DNA of 64,000 nt from Geodermatophilus marinus (GCF_003428645.1 NZ_QVQH01000008.1:124001-188000); one strand, 5' to 3'. Positions 15,606 through 24,793 are shown, numbered from the stretch's first letter. A program made the numbers and translations. Notes: generated by a model from the letters alone, not told the origin.

Positions 15606-16511
15606 TCAGGGCAGGCCGGTCAGCCAGTCGGCGACGGCGCGGCCGATCTCGTGCGGGGAGTCCTCGGGGACGAAGTGGCTGCCGGGGACGGTCACCTCGG
15701 TGAGCGCCCGCCACGACCGGACGAACGCCCGCTGCCGGCCGACCAGGATCGAGCCCGGCTCGGCGTTCAGGAACAGCTTCGGGACGTCGGCGTGCTTGAG
15801 CCACTGCCCGTAGCGGGAGACGCGGTCGCGGACGAGCGGTGGCACGTTCTCCAGCGGGATCTGCCGCGGCCACTCCAGGGTCGGCCACCGGGACGCGCGG
15901 TCGGGGAAGGGCCGCCGGTAGCGGTCGTGCGCCTCCGGGGTGAGGCCGCGGGCCACCGACGCGGGCAGGATGCGCTCGACGAAGACGTTGTTGTCCAGGA
16001 CCGCCGCCTCGCCGTCCTCGCCGCGCATGGTGCGGAAGATCCGCCGCGCGTCGGCGGGCCAGTCGGCCCAGGTCAGCGGGGTCACGATCGCCTCCGTGAA
16101 GGCGATGCCGCGGACCCGGTCGGGGTGCCGGTACGCCCAGTCGAAGCCGAGCGCCGACCCCCAGTCGTGCAGCACCAGGGTGACCCGCCGCTCGGCGCCC
16201 ACCGCGTCGAGGAAGTGCTCGACGAACGAGGCGTGGCAGGCGAAGGAGTAGGTGCCCGGCCCCGGCTCGGGCAGCTTGTCCGACTCCCCCATGCCGATGA
16301 GGTCGGGCGCCAGGCAGCGGCCGAGGTGCTGCAGGTGCGGGATGACGTTGCGCCACAGGTAGGACGACGTCGGGTTGCCGTGCAGCAGGACGATCGGGTC
16401 GCCCTCCCCCACGTCGACGTAGGCCATCTCGAGGGTGCCGTCCCCGCGGCGGTCCACCCGGGTGCGCTGACGGGGGAAGGGGTCCTCGGGCGGGACGACG
16501 TCGGCTGCCAT
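15606..16511 (-). CDS. dhaA: Haloalkane dehalogenase (LinB/DhaA-like)
   Basis: 301 residues, the usual length. This alpha/beta-hydrolase follows the HLD-II (LinB-like) pattern closely: HGNPTSSYLWRNVIPHL with the halide-binding Asn, DLIGMGESDK, the nucleophile elbow VLHDWGSALG with Asp and the halide-binding Trp, the Glu of FTEAIV as catalytic acid, the cap segment DNVF-like NNVFVERILP, PKLFLNAEPG, and the catalytic His in GSHFVPEDSPHEIG. It should hydrolyse haloalkanes to alcohol plus halide. No further degradation genes are adjacent. ATG 16511 is chosen; GTG 16526 in frame is a possible alternative. Confidence 0.9.
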   Translation of the reverse strand: MAADVVPPEDPFPRQRTRVDRRGDGTLEMAYVDVGEGDPIVLLHGNPTSSYLWRNVIPHLQHLGRCLAPDLIGMGESDKLPEPGPGTYSFACHASFVEHFLDAVGAERRVTLVLHDWGSALGFDWAYRHPDRVRGIAFTEAIVTPLTWADWPADARRIFRTMRGEDGEAAVLDNNVFVERILPASVARGLTPEAHDRYRRPFPDRASRWPTLEWPRQIPLENVPPLVRDRVSRYGQWLKHADVPKLFLNAEPGSILVGRQRAFVRSWRALTEVTVPGSHFVPEDSPHEIGRAVADWLTGLP

Positions 16512-16837
16512 GCGGGAGATCCTCACCCATCCCCGCCTCGCGCACCCGCCGTGGCGCCGGGCTCCGGCCCTCCACCTCCTCGCCGACGACCGACGCCGCC
16601 ACCGGCGGCGTTCGCCCCGAGCGGCCCACGAGAGGAGACCGGCCCGACGAGCGCGGCGTTTCCGCGGGAATGCCGTCAAGGCATAGGGCTTGCCTGAGCG
16701 TTGAGCAGGAACGCCAGGACGAGAGGGACGGGCCATACGTGTCCTCGAGCGGCCCACTGTGAGGCACGCGGAAGCCGCAGGAACGGGCACGCCCCTGGAC
16801 ATTCCGCACCGGCGGGCCTCGCAGACGGCTCGTTGCA
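16512..16837. other. Intergenic stretch, left border of the low-GC patch
   Basis: No gene is supported here. The promoter of the dehalogenase should lie in its left part. G+C falls visibly from about 16660 onward. A 12-base direct repeat, CGAGCGGCCCAC, occurs at 16618-16629 and 16746-16757. No tRNA end, integrase or insertion-sequence end is recognisable. Confidence 0.4.
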
Positions 16838-17560
16838 CTACCACCGAACGAATGTCGGCGAGTACTCCTCTGAGTCCACTCCAGGCGCCGCCTCAACGAC
16901 CCATCCGAGGCCACGGAGGACGTCTGCCGTTTCCTCCTGCGCATCCCGGATGGTGGCCCGAAGTTGGCGATGGCGCCAAAGTTCGCGCCCCTGCTGCACG
17001 ACCTCCAGCCAGCCGTCGTTGCTGTCGACGCCGCACTCCTGAACGAGGAACTGCAGCAAGTCCTCGAGGCAGGGGCGGAACCGCTCACCGCCCACAGGAA
17101 TGTGCAGGGACGAAAGATCGTGCGGCTTCTTGACACGAGAGGGATCGACTGCGTGCGCACGAGCGAGCAGATGCGAGAAGGCGCCCCGTTCAGCGTGGAC
17201 CTGCCAGTGCGAAGCCGGCGCCCTCCCCATGTCGGCTCTGTAGTCCAGTCGGATGAGCGGCGTCCGATCCAGCGTGGACTTCACGGCCATGTCGGATCGC
17301 ACCGTTTTCAGGAAGGTGCCGCTCCGGTCCAGGCTGAGGTATATCGACAGACTCAACGTGGCAAGCGGCTCGCCTCCGACGAGCAGCAGGACCCCGTCTC
17401 GGTCCTGTGGCCCGACGACATAGCGCTCAAGGTCCGGCGCTCGGCGCGAGATGATCTCGCTCTCACCCGGTAGCACCCCGTCGAGGGTCTCCTGAACCGC
17501 CGTCGCGAACTTTGCCGACGCTGCCTCGAGGGAGTCCGCCGGCTCGCCAGCACTACTCAC
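16838..17560 (-). CDS. Unrecognised 240-aa protein of a two-gene low-GC cassette
   Basis: I do not recognise this family with certainty. The protein has no membrane helix or signal peptide. Its distinctive block is LIRLDYRADMG...SHWQVHAERGAFSHLLARA (about residues 100-140), followed by LSSLHIPVGGERFRPCLEDLLQFLVQECGVD and a charged C-terminal helix. The HWQVHAE segment holds closely spaced His and Glu residues that could bind metal or act in catalysis; that is speculation. GTG 17560 overlaps the last codons of the 59-aa gene by 8 bases, so the two are translationally coupled. G+C is about 60-65% on counted lines against 75-80% on flanking lines, which suggests acquisition. Confidence 0.7.
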   Translation of the reverse strand: MSSAGEPADSLEAASAKFATAVQETLDGVLPGESEIISRRAPDLERYVVGPQDRDGVLLLVGGEPLATLSLSIYLSLDRSGTFLKTVRSDMAVKSTLDRTPLIRLDYRADMGRAPASHWQVHAERGAFSHLLARAHAVDPSRVKKPHDLSSLHIPVGGERFRPCLEDLLQFLVQECGVDSNDGWLEVVQQGRELWRHRQLRATIRDAQEETADVLRGLGWVVEAAPGVDSEEYSPTFVRW

Positions 17561-17732
17561 CGAGCAAGAAGGCGATCTCGTCCAGCTCTTCCTTCACGTC
17601 GAACTCGTGGCCAGTCAAGGTCCGGGTCTCGGCCAAGGCCTCGAAGTCCTCGAGGGACAGCCCCAGTTCATCCAGTAGCGCGCGACGACGACCCTCTAGC
17701 TCCGAGCGCGTCACCGTGACGACTGGCGACAT
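17553..17732 (-). CDS. Small 59-aa acidic protein, first gene of the low-GC cassette
   Basis: ATG 17732 is chosen because GGGAGG lies six bases upstream. The product, beginning MSPVVTVTRSELEGRRRALL, is helical and acidic toward the C-terminus (FDVKEELDEIAFLLGE). It has no known domain that I can name. Its size, helicity and the 8-base overlap with the 240-aa gene resemble the layout of antitoxin or immunity genes coupled to an effector, but this is inference from organisation only. A DNA-binding motif is not obvious. Confidence 0.65.
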   Translation of the reverse strand: MSPVVTVTRSELEGRRRALLDELGLSLEDFEALAETRTLTGHEFDVKEELDEIAFLLGE

Positions 17733-18064
17733 CTCGACCTCCCACATGTTCTCCACGGCCTGGCGCGACTTACGCACACCGTTGTCTACAGCCTTCCACC
17801 GACAGAACGACGTCGCAGCGCTATCGCTTCTCACAAGATCGAGTGAGCCCCGTCAGTCAAGACGCGACAGCCACCTGGCCCGGGCCGACCTGCCCGCACT
17901 GCGCTCCCCGGCGTTCGTAGAGCACCTGTCACCGAGCGGGCGCCACGGTTCCCGACGACCCGTCTCGGGGTTGAAGTGAGCCGATGACTCCTGGTGGGGT
18001 CCCCGGTACAGGGCCTCGTCCGGGGCGACGCGCCGGGGTGAGGCGTGTCGCTCTGAAGCCGCCT
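17733..18064. other. Intergenic stretch upstream of the low-GC cassette
   Basis: The promoter of the two-gene cassette should lie here, but no clear -35/-10 pair is seen. A small hairpin CTGAAG-CCGC-CTTCAG (18053-18068) overlaps the stop codon of the DinB-family gene and may help end that transcript. No gene is convincingly supported. An open frame across the middle of this stretch lacks a start and a ribosome site. Confidence 0.35.
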
Positions 18065-18661
18065 TCAGGGCGAGAAGTGCCGGGCCGCCCCGGCCGCGTC
18101 CCGGGCGGCGGCCTCGATGCGGTCGCGGAAGGCCGCCCACTGCTCGGCGGTGCGCTCGGGCAGGTTCGGGGTGGCCGGGCTCGTGCCCGCCGACCCGTCG
18201 AGCAGCTCGCGCAGGACGTCGGCGTGCCCCGCGTGCCGGGCCACCTCGACGACCAGGTGCACGAGCACGGTGTGCAGGGTCGGGTGCCGGCGCTCCTCGG
18301 GCCACCACGGCACCTCCCCGACCGCGTCGAGCGGCAGCGCCGCCACCGTGGCGTCGGCGTGCGTCGCGGAGGAGCGGTACAGCTCGACGACGTCGGCCCG
18401 GCTCTCGCCGGGGCGGGCCCACATGTCGTCGTCGCCCGCCCCGCCGTCGTCCCAGGGGTGGGGGCGGCCGGCGGGCCGGCCGAAGACGTCGCCGAGGTAG
18501 CCCAGCTGGACGTGGGCCACGTGCTTGACCAGGCCGAGCAGGTTCGTGCCCGTCGGGGTCAGGGGCCGCCGGACGTCGTACTCGCCCAGCCCGTCGAGCT
18601 TGGCCAGCAGGTCCGCGCGGCGCAGGCCCAGGTACCGCTGCAGGGTCGCCTTCTCGTCCAC
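18065..18661 (-). CDS. DinB/DUF664-family protein (putative thiol-dependent enzyme)
   Basis: 198 residues forming a four-helix-bundle protein of the DinB/YfiT superfamily, DUF664 type. Expected metal-binding histidines appear in KHVAHVQLGYLG (about 47-58) and in VHLVVEVARHAGHADVLREL (about 135-154). The C-terminal WAAFRDRIEAAARDA helix is typical. Actinobacterial members include mycothiol-dependent transferases and maleylpyruvate isomerases, but the reaction here cannot be told. Start GTG 18661. It is downstream of, and co-directional with, the osmoprotectant transporter and 25 bases from its last gene. Confidence 0.8.
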   Translation of the reverse strand: MDEKATLQRYLGLRRADLLAKLDGLGEYDVRRPLTPTGTNLLGLVKHVAHVQLGYLGDVFGRPAGRPHPWDDGGAGDDDMWARPGESRADVVELYRSSATHADATVAALPLDAVGEVPWWPEERRHPTLHTVLVHLVVEVARHAGHADVLRELLDGSAGTSPATPNLPERTAEQWAAFRDRIEAAARDAAGAARHFSP

Positions 18662-18686
18662 GGCGCCACGATGGCACGGCCGGGGA

Positions 18687-19664
18687 TCAGCCCCGGGAGA
18701 CCAGCCCCTCGGAGACCATCCAGTCCAGCGCGACGTCGGCGGGGTCCTCGCCGCCGACGTCGACCCGGCCGTTGAGCTCGATCATCACCTCGTCGGTGAG
18801 CCGCGGGGTGATCTCGGCGAAGACGTCGGCGATCTGCGGGTACTCCTGCAGCGTCTCGGTGAGCACGATCGGCGCGATGTTGTACGCGGGGAAGTAGCCG
18901 CGGTCGTCCTCGAGCACGGTGAGGTCGAGCGAGGCGATCCGGCCGTCGGTGGTGAACACCTCGCCGAAGTTGCACAGCTCGCCCTCGTCGGTGGCGGTGT
19001 AGACCGCGCCGGTGTCGAGGATGCTCACGTTGTCCCGCGGCACCCCCTGCGGGTCGCCCAGCGGGATGCCGTAGGCCTCGAGCATCGGCTCGAAGCCGTC
19101 GACGCGGGTGGCGAACTCCGACTCGAGGCAGAACGTCCGCTCCTCGACCGGGAGCTCGGCGATGTCCGAGAGCGTGGCCACGCCCCCGAGGTCGTCGACG
19201 GCCTCGCTGCGCACGGCGAAGGCGTAGGTGTTGTTGGCCTCGGCGGGCGGCAGCCAGGTGATCCCGTTGTCCTCGTCGGCGTCCCGGACCGCCGCCCACT
19301 GGGCCTGCTGGTCCGGGATGCCCTCCGGCATGCCCAGGTAGTTGATCCACCCGGTGCCGGTGTACTCCCACTGCACGTCGGTCTCGCCGCTGAGCATCGC
19401 GGCACGGGCCGGGGCCGCACCCGGGATGCCGCTGAGGTCGGTGACGTCGAACCCGGCCACCTGCAGCGCGATCACCGCGATCTTGCCCAGGACCAGCTGC
19501 TCGGTGAAGTTCTTGGCCCCGACGGTGATCGGCGCGCCGTCGACGACCGGCTCGATGGCGGCGGGGTCGGCGTCCGGGACGAAGGTGCCGGCGCTCTGCA
19601 GGCCGCAGCCGGCCAGGAGCGCGCTCGCCGCCAACGCCGCGGCCGCCCGGGCCGGTGCCCTCAT
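18687..19664 (-). CDS. opuCC: Osmoprotectant ABC transporter substrate-binding lipoprotein (OpuCC-like)
   Basis: 325 residues. A lipoprotein signal ends LAASALLAGC with the lipid-anchored Cys at position 20. The rest is an OpuAC-type periplasmic-binding fold starting ITVGAKNFTEQLVLGKI, with TDVQWEYTGTGWINYLG, NNTYAFAV and YNIAPIVLTE, features of choline/glycine-betaine binders. It should capture compatible solutes outside the membrane and deliver them to the two permeases encoded upstream. ATG 19664 overlaps the preceding permease stop (ATGA). It is the last of four coupled genes. Confidence 0.92.
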   Translation of the reverse strand: MRAPARAAAALAASALLAGCGLQSAGTFVPDADPAAIEPVVDGAPITVGAKNFTEQLVLGKIAVIALQVAGFDVTDLSGIPGAAPARAAMLSGETDVQWEYTGTGWINYLGMPEGIPDQQAQWAAVRDADEDNGITWLPPAEANNTYAFAVRSEAVDDLGGVATLSDIAELPVEERTFCLESEFATRVDGFEPMLEAYGIPLGDPQGVPRDNVSILDTGAVYTATDEGELCNFGEVFTTDGRIASLDLTVLEDDRGYFPAYNIAPIVLTETLQEYPQIADVFAEITPRLTDEVMIELNGRVDVGGEDPADVALDWMVSEGLVSRG

Positions 19665-20487
19665 CACAGCCCCTTCGGCCGGGCGACCTGCTCGACGACC
19701 CGGCCCAGCCAGTCGACGGCCAGGGCGAGCAGGGCCACGAGCACCGCGCCGCTGACCAGCAGGGAGTCCAGGGAGAGCGTGATGCCGGTGTTGATCAGCA
19801 CCCCGAGCCCGCCGCCGGAGATGAAGGTGGCCAGCGTCGCGGTGCCGACCAGCAGGACCAGCGCGGTGCGCGCGCCGGCGAGGACGACCGGGACGGCGAG
19901 GGGCAGCTCGACCCGGAGCAGCACGGCGCGGCCGCTCATGCCCATGCCCCGGCCGGCCTCGACCAGGCGCGGGTCCACCCCCTGGATCCCGACCATGGTG
20001 TTCCGCAGGACCGGCAGCGCCGAGTACACGACCAGCGCGACGACCGTCGTCCAGTAGCCGAACCCGAGCCAGATCGCCAGCAGCACGAACAGCCCGATCG
20101 CCGGGGCGGCCTGGCCGACGTTGGCCACCCCGATGACCACCGGGGTGAACCGGCGCAGCGCCGGCCGGGTCAGGGCGACGCCCAGCGGTACCGCGATCGC
20201 CAGGACGATCGCCGCCGAGACGACGGTCAGCGACAGGTGCCGCAGGGTGCTGTCCCAGAGCGTGGCGGCGCCGAGCTGGCGCGCCTCGGTCTCGGTGAGG
20301 GTCGCGGTGGCCCGCCACAGCACGAACACCAGGACGCCGAGGACGACCAGCGCCGGCTGGACGGCCAGGGCCCGCCAGCCGCCCGGCGGGGTCGCGGCCC
20401 GGGGGCGCCCGCCCGTCGCCGGGCCGGCCTCGTCCGGGGGGTCCGCGGCCACGTCGGGGCGGACCCGCGGGTCGGGCGTCGTGGCGG

Positions 20488-20491
<4 letters not shown>
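19664..20491 (-). CDS. Osmoprotectant ABC transporter permease (OpuCD-like)
   Basis: 275 residues. A poorly conserved, Pro-rich cytosolic N-terminus (about 40 residues) precedes about six helices of a BPD_transp_1 permease. The EAA-loop region is GVDPRLVEAGRGMGMSGRAVLLRVELPLAVPVVLAGA, which contacts the ATPase. GTG 20491 overlaps the ATPase stop by four bases (GTGA). It is the second permease of the operon and pairs with the one at 21662. Confidence 0.9.
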
Positions 20492-21661
<1,170 letters not shown>

Positions 21662-21669
<8 letters not shown>

Positions 21670-22303
21670 GGATACCCCTCGGGGTGGTCAGGCGCCCCAG
21701 CAGCAGGAGCAGCAGGTCGAGGACGAGCGCCAGGAGGACGATCGCGATCGTCCCGACCAGCGCGGAGTTCAGGGAGTTGGCCCCGCCCAGCCGGGACAGC
21801 CCGGTGAAGATGAACCCGCCCAGGCCGGGGCCCAGCACGTAGGCGGCGATGGCGGCGATGCCCATGACCATCTGGGTGGAGACCCGGACGCCGGCGAGGA
21901 TCACCGGCCAGGCCAGGGGCAGCTCCACCCGCAGCAGGGTGGCCGGCCGGCTCATCCCCATGCCGCGGGCGGACTCGATGAGGGCGCCGTCGACCCCCGC
22001 CAGCCCGACGACGGCGTTGCGCAGCACCGGCAGGGCGGCGTAGAAGGTCACCGCGATGACCGCCGGGGTGATCCCGAAGCCGAACGGGGCCAGCAGGATG
22101 CCCAGCAGCGCGAAGGCGGGGACGGTCAGGCCCACCGCCGACACCGCGTTGGCCAGGGAGGTCGCCGCGGCGCTCCGGTAGACCAGGGCGGCCAGCACCA
22201 GCGCGATGACGGTGCCCAGCAGCACGCACTGCACGACCAGGCTGACGTGCTGGAAGGCCTGGTAGGCGATCTGACCGCGACGGTCGACCACGAAGTCCCA
22301 CAT
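21662..22303 (-). CDS. Osmoprotectant ABC transporter permease (OpuCB-like), first gene of the operon
   Basis: 213 residues, about six membrane helices and a short N-terminal segment. The ATPase-contact loop is GVDGALIESARGMGMSRPATLLRVELPLAWPVILAGV, nearly the same as in the second permease, showing they are paralogues. ATG 22303 is preferred because GGGAGGGG lies eight bases upstream. First gene of permease-ATPase-permease-binding protein. Osmotic induction is expected for the family, but no operator is identifiable. Confidence 0.9.
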
Positions 22304-22495
22304 CGGCGCGTCCCCTCCCGGGCCCGGACGCCGGCGGTCGGGCACCGTCCGCCGGTCGTGGGGCTCCTCCGCCACGGCCGGGGTGACGCGCGACGCCGCT
22401 GCCGGCGCCGGCTCCGCCTGGATCGGACGCTGTCACACGGTGGCGAGCGCGTCGACCCCCGGGGACGTTGCGAAACCGTGACGGTCCGGGCCGCG

Positions 22496-22535
22496 CCCGC
22501 CGTCCGCCACGCCTCTCCCCGTGGCGGACGGCGGG
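22496..22535. repeat. Perfect 16-bp inverted repeat (hairpin) in the opu-merR gap
   Basis: CCCGCCGTCCGCCACG (22496-22511), an 8-base loop, then the exact complement (22520-22535). It has no coding role. A terminator, RNA hairpin or protein site are all possible. Confidence 0.6.
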
Positions 22536-22550
22536 TCCCGCGGTGTCCGC

Positions 22551-22581
22551 TTGACCCTGACGCGACGTCAGGCCGTTCAGT
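22551..22581 (+). promoter_or_regulatory. MerR-type promoter with internal dyad for the TipA-like regulator
   Basis: TTGACC (22551-22556) and TTCAGT (22576-22581) are separated by a 19-base spacer, the long spacing typical of MerR-controlled promoters. A perfect dyad CCTGACG-CGA-CGTCAGG (22556-22572) fills the spacer, where a MerR dimer would bind and untwist the DNA. Autoregulation is inferred. Confidence 0.65.
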
Positions 22582-22608
22582 GGTACGGGTCAGGGAGGGA
22601 GGGGCACC

Positions 22609-23364
22609 GTGCACGTGGGCGAGGTCGCGGCGCTGGCCGGTGTGACGGTCCGGGCGCTGCACCACTACGACCGCATCGGGCTGCTGTCGCCGTCCGGCCG
22701 GACGGCGGCCGGCTACCGGCGGTACGCGCCGGCGGACCTGGACCGGCTGCACCGGGTGCTGGTCTACCGCGAGCTCGGGTTCCCCCTCGAGGAGGTCGCG
22801 ACCCTGCTCGACGACCCCGCCGCCGACCCGGCCGAGCACCTGCGCCGCCAGCACCGGCTGCTGCTCGACCGGCTGGAGCGGACGCGGGCGATGGTCGCGG
22901 CCGTCGAGAAGGAGATGGAGGCGAGGCAGATGGGGATCGCACTGACCCCGGAGGAGCGCTTCGAGGTCTTCGGCGAGCACGACCCGGCGCAGTACGAGGC
23001 CGAGGCGGAGGAGCGCTGGGGTGACACCGAGGCGTGGGCGCAGTCGCAGCGGCGCACCCGCGGCTACACCAAGGAGGACTGGGTCCGGGTCAAGGCCGAG
23101 GGCGAGGACGTCGAGCGGCGCTTCGCCGAGGCGATGCGGGCCGGCGTCCCGGCCGACTCCGCGCAGGCGATGGACGTCGCGGAGGAGCACCGGCAGCAGA
23201 TCAGCCGGAACTTCTACGACTGCCCGCCCGGGATGCACGCGGGCCTGGGCCGGATGTACGTCGAGGACGAGCGGTTCACCGCGCACTACGAGCGGGTCGC
23301 GCCCGGCCTGGCGCGGTACGTGAGCACCGCCGTCCAGGCCAACGCCGCCCGCCAGGGCGGCTGA
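22609..23364 (+). CDS. tipA: MerR-family regulator with TipAS drug-binding domain
   Basis: 251 residues. The N-terminal MerR winged helix (VGEVAALAGVTVRALHHYDRIGLLSPSGRTAAGYRRY) is followed by a coiled-coil dimer helix (about 75-112). The TipAS domain (about 120-245) contains YTKEDWVRVKAEGEDVERRF, the Cys-containing FYDCPPGMHAGLGRMYVEDERFTAHYE and the terminal YVSTAVQANA. TipAS domains bind thiopeptides and other compounds, which activate the tipA promoter. GTG 22609 has GGGAGGG upstream. It likely controls its own promoter, which has the expected 19-bp spacer. Confidence 0.9.
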   Translation: MHVGEVAALAGVTVRALHHYDRIGLLSPSGRTAAGYRRYAPADLDRLHRVLVYRELGFPLEEVATLLDDPAADPAEHLRRQHRLLLDRLERTRAMVAAVEKEMEARQMGIALTPEERFEVFGEHDPAQYEAEAEERWGDTEAWAQSQRRTRGYTKEDWVRVKAEGEDVERRFAEAMRAGVPADSAQAMDVAEEHRQQISRNFYDCPPGMHAGLGRMYVEDERFTAHYERVAPGLARYVSTAVQANAARQGG

Positions 23365-23371
23365 AAGAGGA

Positions 23372-23422
23372 CCCTCCTGCCCCCCACGGCTCGCAAGCTC
23401 GCCGCGGGACCCTGCAGGAGGG
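23372..23422. terminator. Hairpin between convergent merR and marR genes
   Basis: CCCTCCTGC (23372-23380) pairs with GCAGGAGGG (23414-23422). Inside it CGGC...GCCG flanks a near-palindromic TCGCAAGCTC. It lies between two convergent stops and can serve both strands. No U-tract, as common in high-GC actinobacteria. Confidence 0.5.
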
Positions 23423-23433
23423 CCACGCGGGGA

Positions 23434-23883
23434 TCATGGGCGGGGGGCGGTGACCGCGTCGGCGAACCGGGTGAGCAGGTCGGCCAGGGCGGCGACGTCC
23501 CGGCCGGTCCAGCCCTCGAGCAGCGCGGCCAGCCGCCCGGTGCGGAAGTCCCGGGACGCGCTCACCAGCCGGTCCCCGGCGGGCGTCGTCGACAGCGACG
23601 CCCGCCGGGGGTCGGTGGACGACGGCGCCCGCCGCACCATCCCGGCCCCGACCGCGCGGGAGACCAGCCGGCTGGCCGTCGAGTGGGTGACGCCGAGCGC
23701 GCCGGCCACCTCCACGACCCCGACCTCCCCGGTCACGCGCCCCTCGGCCACGGCGAGGCACACCAGCAGCGTGGAGCCCTCGACGAGCGCACCCTCGTGC
23801 TCGATGCCGGCCGGGGCGTCCCACATCCGCCGCAGCCGCAGCAGCGCGCGGTCCACCCGGACCAGGTCGGAGTCGTCGGCCAC
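23434..23883 (-). CDS. MarR-family transcriptional regulator
   Basis: 149 residues. A winged helix-turn-helix with recognition region VAGALGVTHSTASRLVSRAVGAGMVRR, followed by the wing SSTDPRRASLSTTPAG, is typical of MarR. GTG 23883 is preferred because a GGGGGAGGG ribosome site precedes it; an upstream ATG at 23913 falls inside the putative operator. Divergent from an NAD(P)-binding protein gene, whose promoter it probably represses together with its own. Confidence 0.85.
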   Translation of the reverse strand: MADDSDLVRVDRALLRLRRMWDAPAGIEHEGALVEGSTLLVCLAVAEGRVTGEVGVVEVAGALGVTHSTASRLVSRAVGAGMVRRAPSSTDPRRASLSTTPAGDRLVSASRDFRTGRLAALLEGWTGRDVAALADLLTRFADAVTAPRP

Positions 23884-23900
23884 CCACCCTCCCCCTGTGC

Positions 23901-23913
23901 ATGTACCATACAT
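23901..23913. promoter_or_regulatory. Candidate MarR operator ATGTA-CCA-TACAT
   Basis: A perfect 5-3-5 inverted repeat in the divergent gap. It covers a TACCAT -10 box (23904-23909) reading to the right, six bases before a GTG at 23916. Repressor binding here would block that promoter. Inferred from symmetry and position. Confidence 0.5.
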
Positions 23914-24110
23914 ACGTGGTCGTGCTGGTCACCGGATCCTCCGGCACCGTGGGGCGGGCCGTCGCGGCCGCCATCTGCACCACCGCCCGGCTGGGGCTGG
24001 CCGCCGGGCTCACCGACGACGTCCGCACGGTCACCGGTCGGGCACCGGCCACCGAGCGGCAGACCCTCACCCGCGAGCGCGGCGTGGGAACCCACCCCAG
24101 GAGGAGTGTC

Positions 24111-24743
24111 GTGGAGGTCGCCGTCCTCGGCGGCACCGGCCGCACCGGCCGGGCCGTCGTCGCCGAACTGCTCCGCCGCGGTCACGACGTGGCCGTGCTC
24201 GCCCGCGACCCCGCCACGCTGGGGGACGCCGCCGCGTCGGTCCGGGTGGTCCGCGGCGACTCCCGGGACGCCGGCGCCCTGACCGAGCTGACCGCGGGCG
24301 TCGACGCGGTGGTCTCCGCCCTCGGCCCGGTGGGCAGGGAGCCCACCCTGCACCGCGACACCGCCGCCGCGCTGGTACCGGTGCTGCAGCAGGCCGGGGT
24401 GACCCGGTTCGTCGGCGTCTCCGGCGCCGGCATCGACGTGCCCGGCGACCGCAAGTCGCGCCGGGACCGGCTGATCTCGGCGCTGGTCCAGCGGCTGGGC
24501 GGGGCGGTGGTCGCGGACAAGCCGGCCGAGCACGCCGTGTTCGCCGCCAGCGACCTGGACTGGACGCTGGTCCGCCCGCCCCGGCTCACCGACGGCCCGG
24601 CCACCGGCCGCGTCGAGCACCACGCGTCGGAGTCCTGCCGGGGCACCCGGATCGGCCGGGCCGACCTGGCCGCCTTCCTCGTCGACTGCGTCGAGCAGCA
24701 CCTCTACCCGCGCCGGGCCCCGCTGGTGGCCGCCGCCCGCTGA
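24111..24743 (+). CDS. NAD(P)H-binding (NmrA/atypical SDR-like) protein
   Basis: 210 residues. The Rossmann start VAVLGGTGRTGRAVVAELLRRGHDVAVLARDP, VVRGDSRDAGALTELTAGVDAVVSALGPVG, FVGVSGAGID and WTLVRPPRLTDG are those of small atypical short-chain dehydrogenases that sense or reduce with NAD(P)H. GTG 24111 is preferred because AGGAGGAG lies right before it. However, the same frame is open from GTG 23916 and would add 65 residues that begin with a second Rossmann-like motif (VVVLVTGSSGTVGRAVAAAI). Divergent from, and likely controlled by, the MarR gene. Substrate unknown. Confidence 0.8.
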   Translation: MEVAVLGGTGRTGRAVVAELLRRGHDVAVLARDPATLGDAAASVRVVRGDSRDAGALTELTAGVDAVVSALGPVGREPTLHRDTAAALVPVLQQAGVTRFVGVSGAGIDVPGDRKSRRDRLISALVQRLGGAVVADKPAEHAVFAASDLDWTLVRPPRLTDGPATGRVEHHASESCRGTRIGRADLAAFLVDCVEQHLYPRRAPLVAAAR

Positions 24744-24793
24744 CCGCGCGGCCCCGGACGCGCCCGTGCGCCGCCGCACCGCTCCCCGGGGGG

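Larger units (their letters stand above)
22304..22608. other. Divergent intergenic region between the opu operon and tipA-like merR
   Basis: This 305-base gap holds no gene. It carries the promoter regions of both divergent units and a perfect 16-bp hairpin at 22496-22535 (arms CCCGCCGTCCGCCACG and complement, 8-base loop). It also carries the MerR-type promoter at 22551-22581. The hairpin lies upstream of that promoter, so it could only affect transcripts reading from further left or the DNA itself. Confidence 0.5.

Noticed and set aside
16512..18064. Possible integrative element or prophage remnant around the low-GC patch
   Set aside because: No integrase, tRNA end, att-like repeat or transposase is visible. 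Only a 12-base direct repeat was found, which is too weak.
17853..18677. Minus-strand frame over the DinB gene and the gap to 17853, ending with an Arg-rich tail
   Set aside because: Most of it is out of frame with the DinB-family gene. The tail over the gap has no start or ribosome site, so no gene or pseudogene can be supported.
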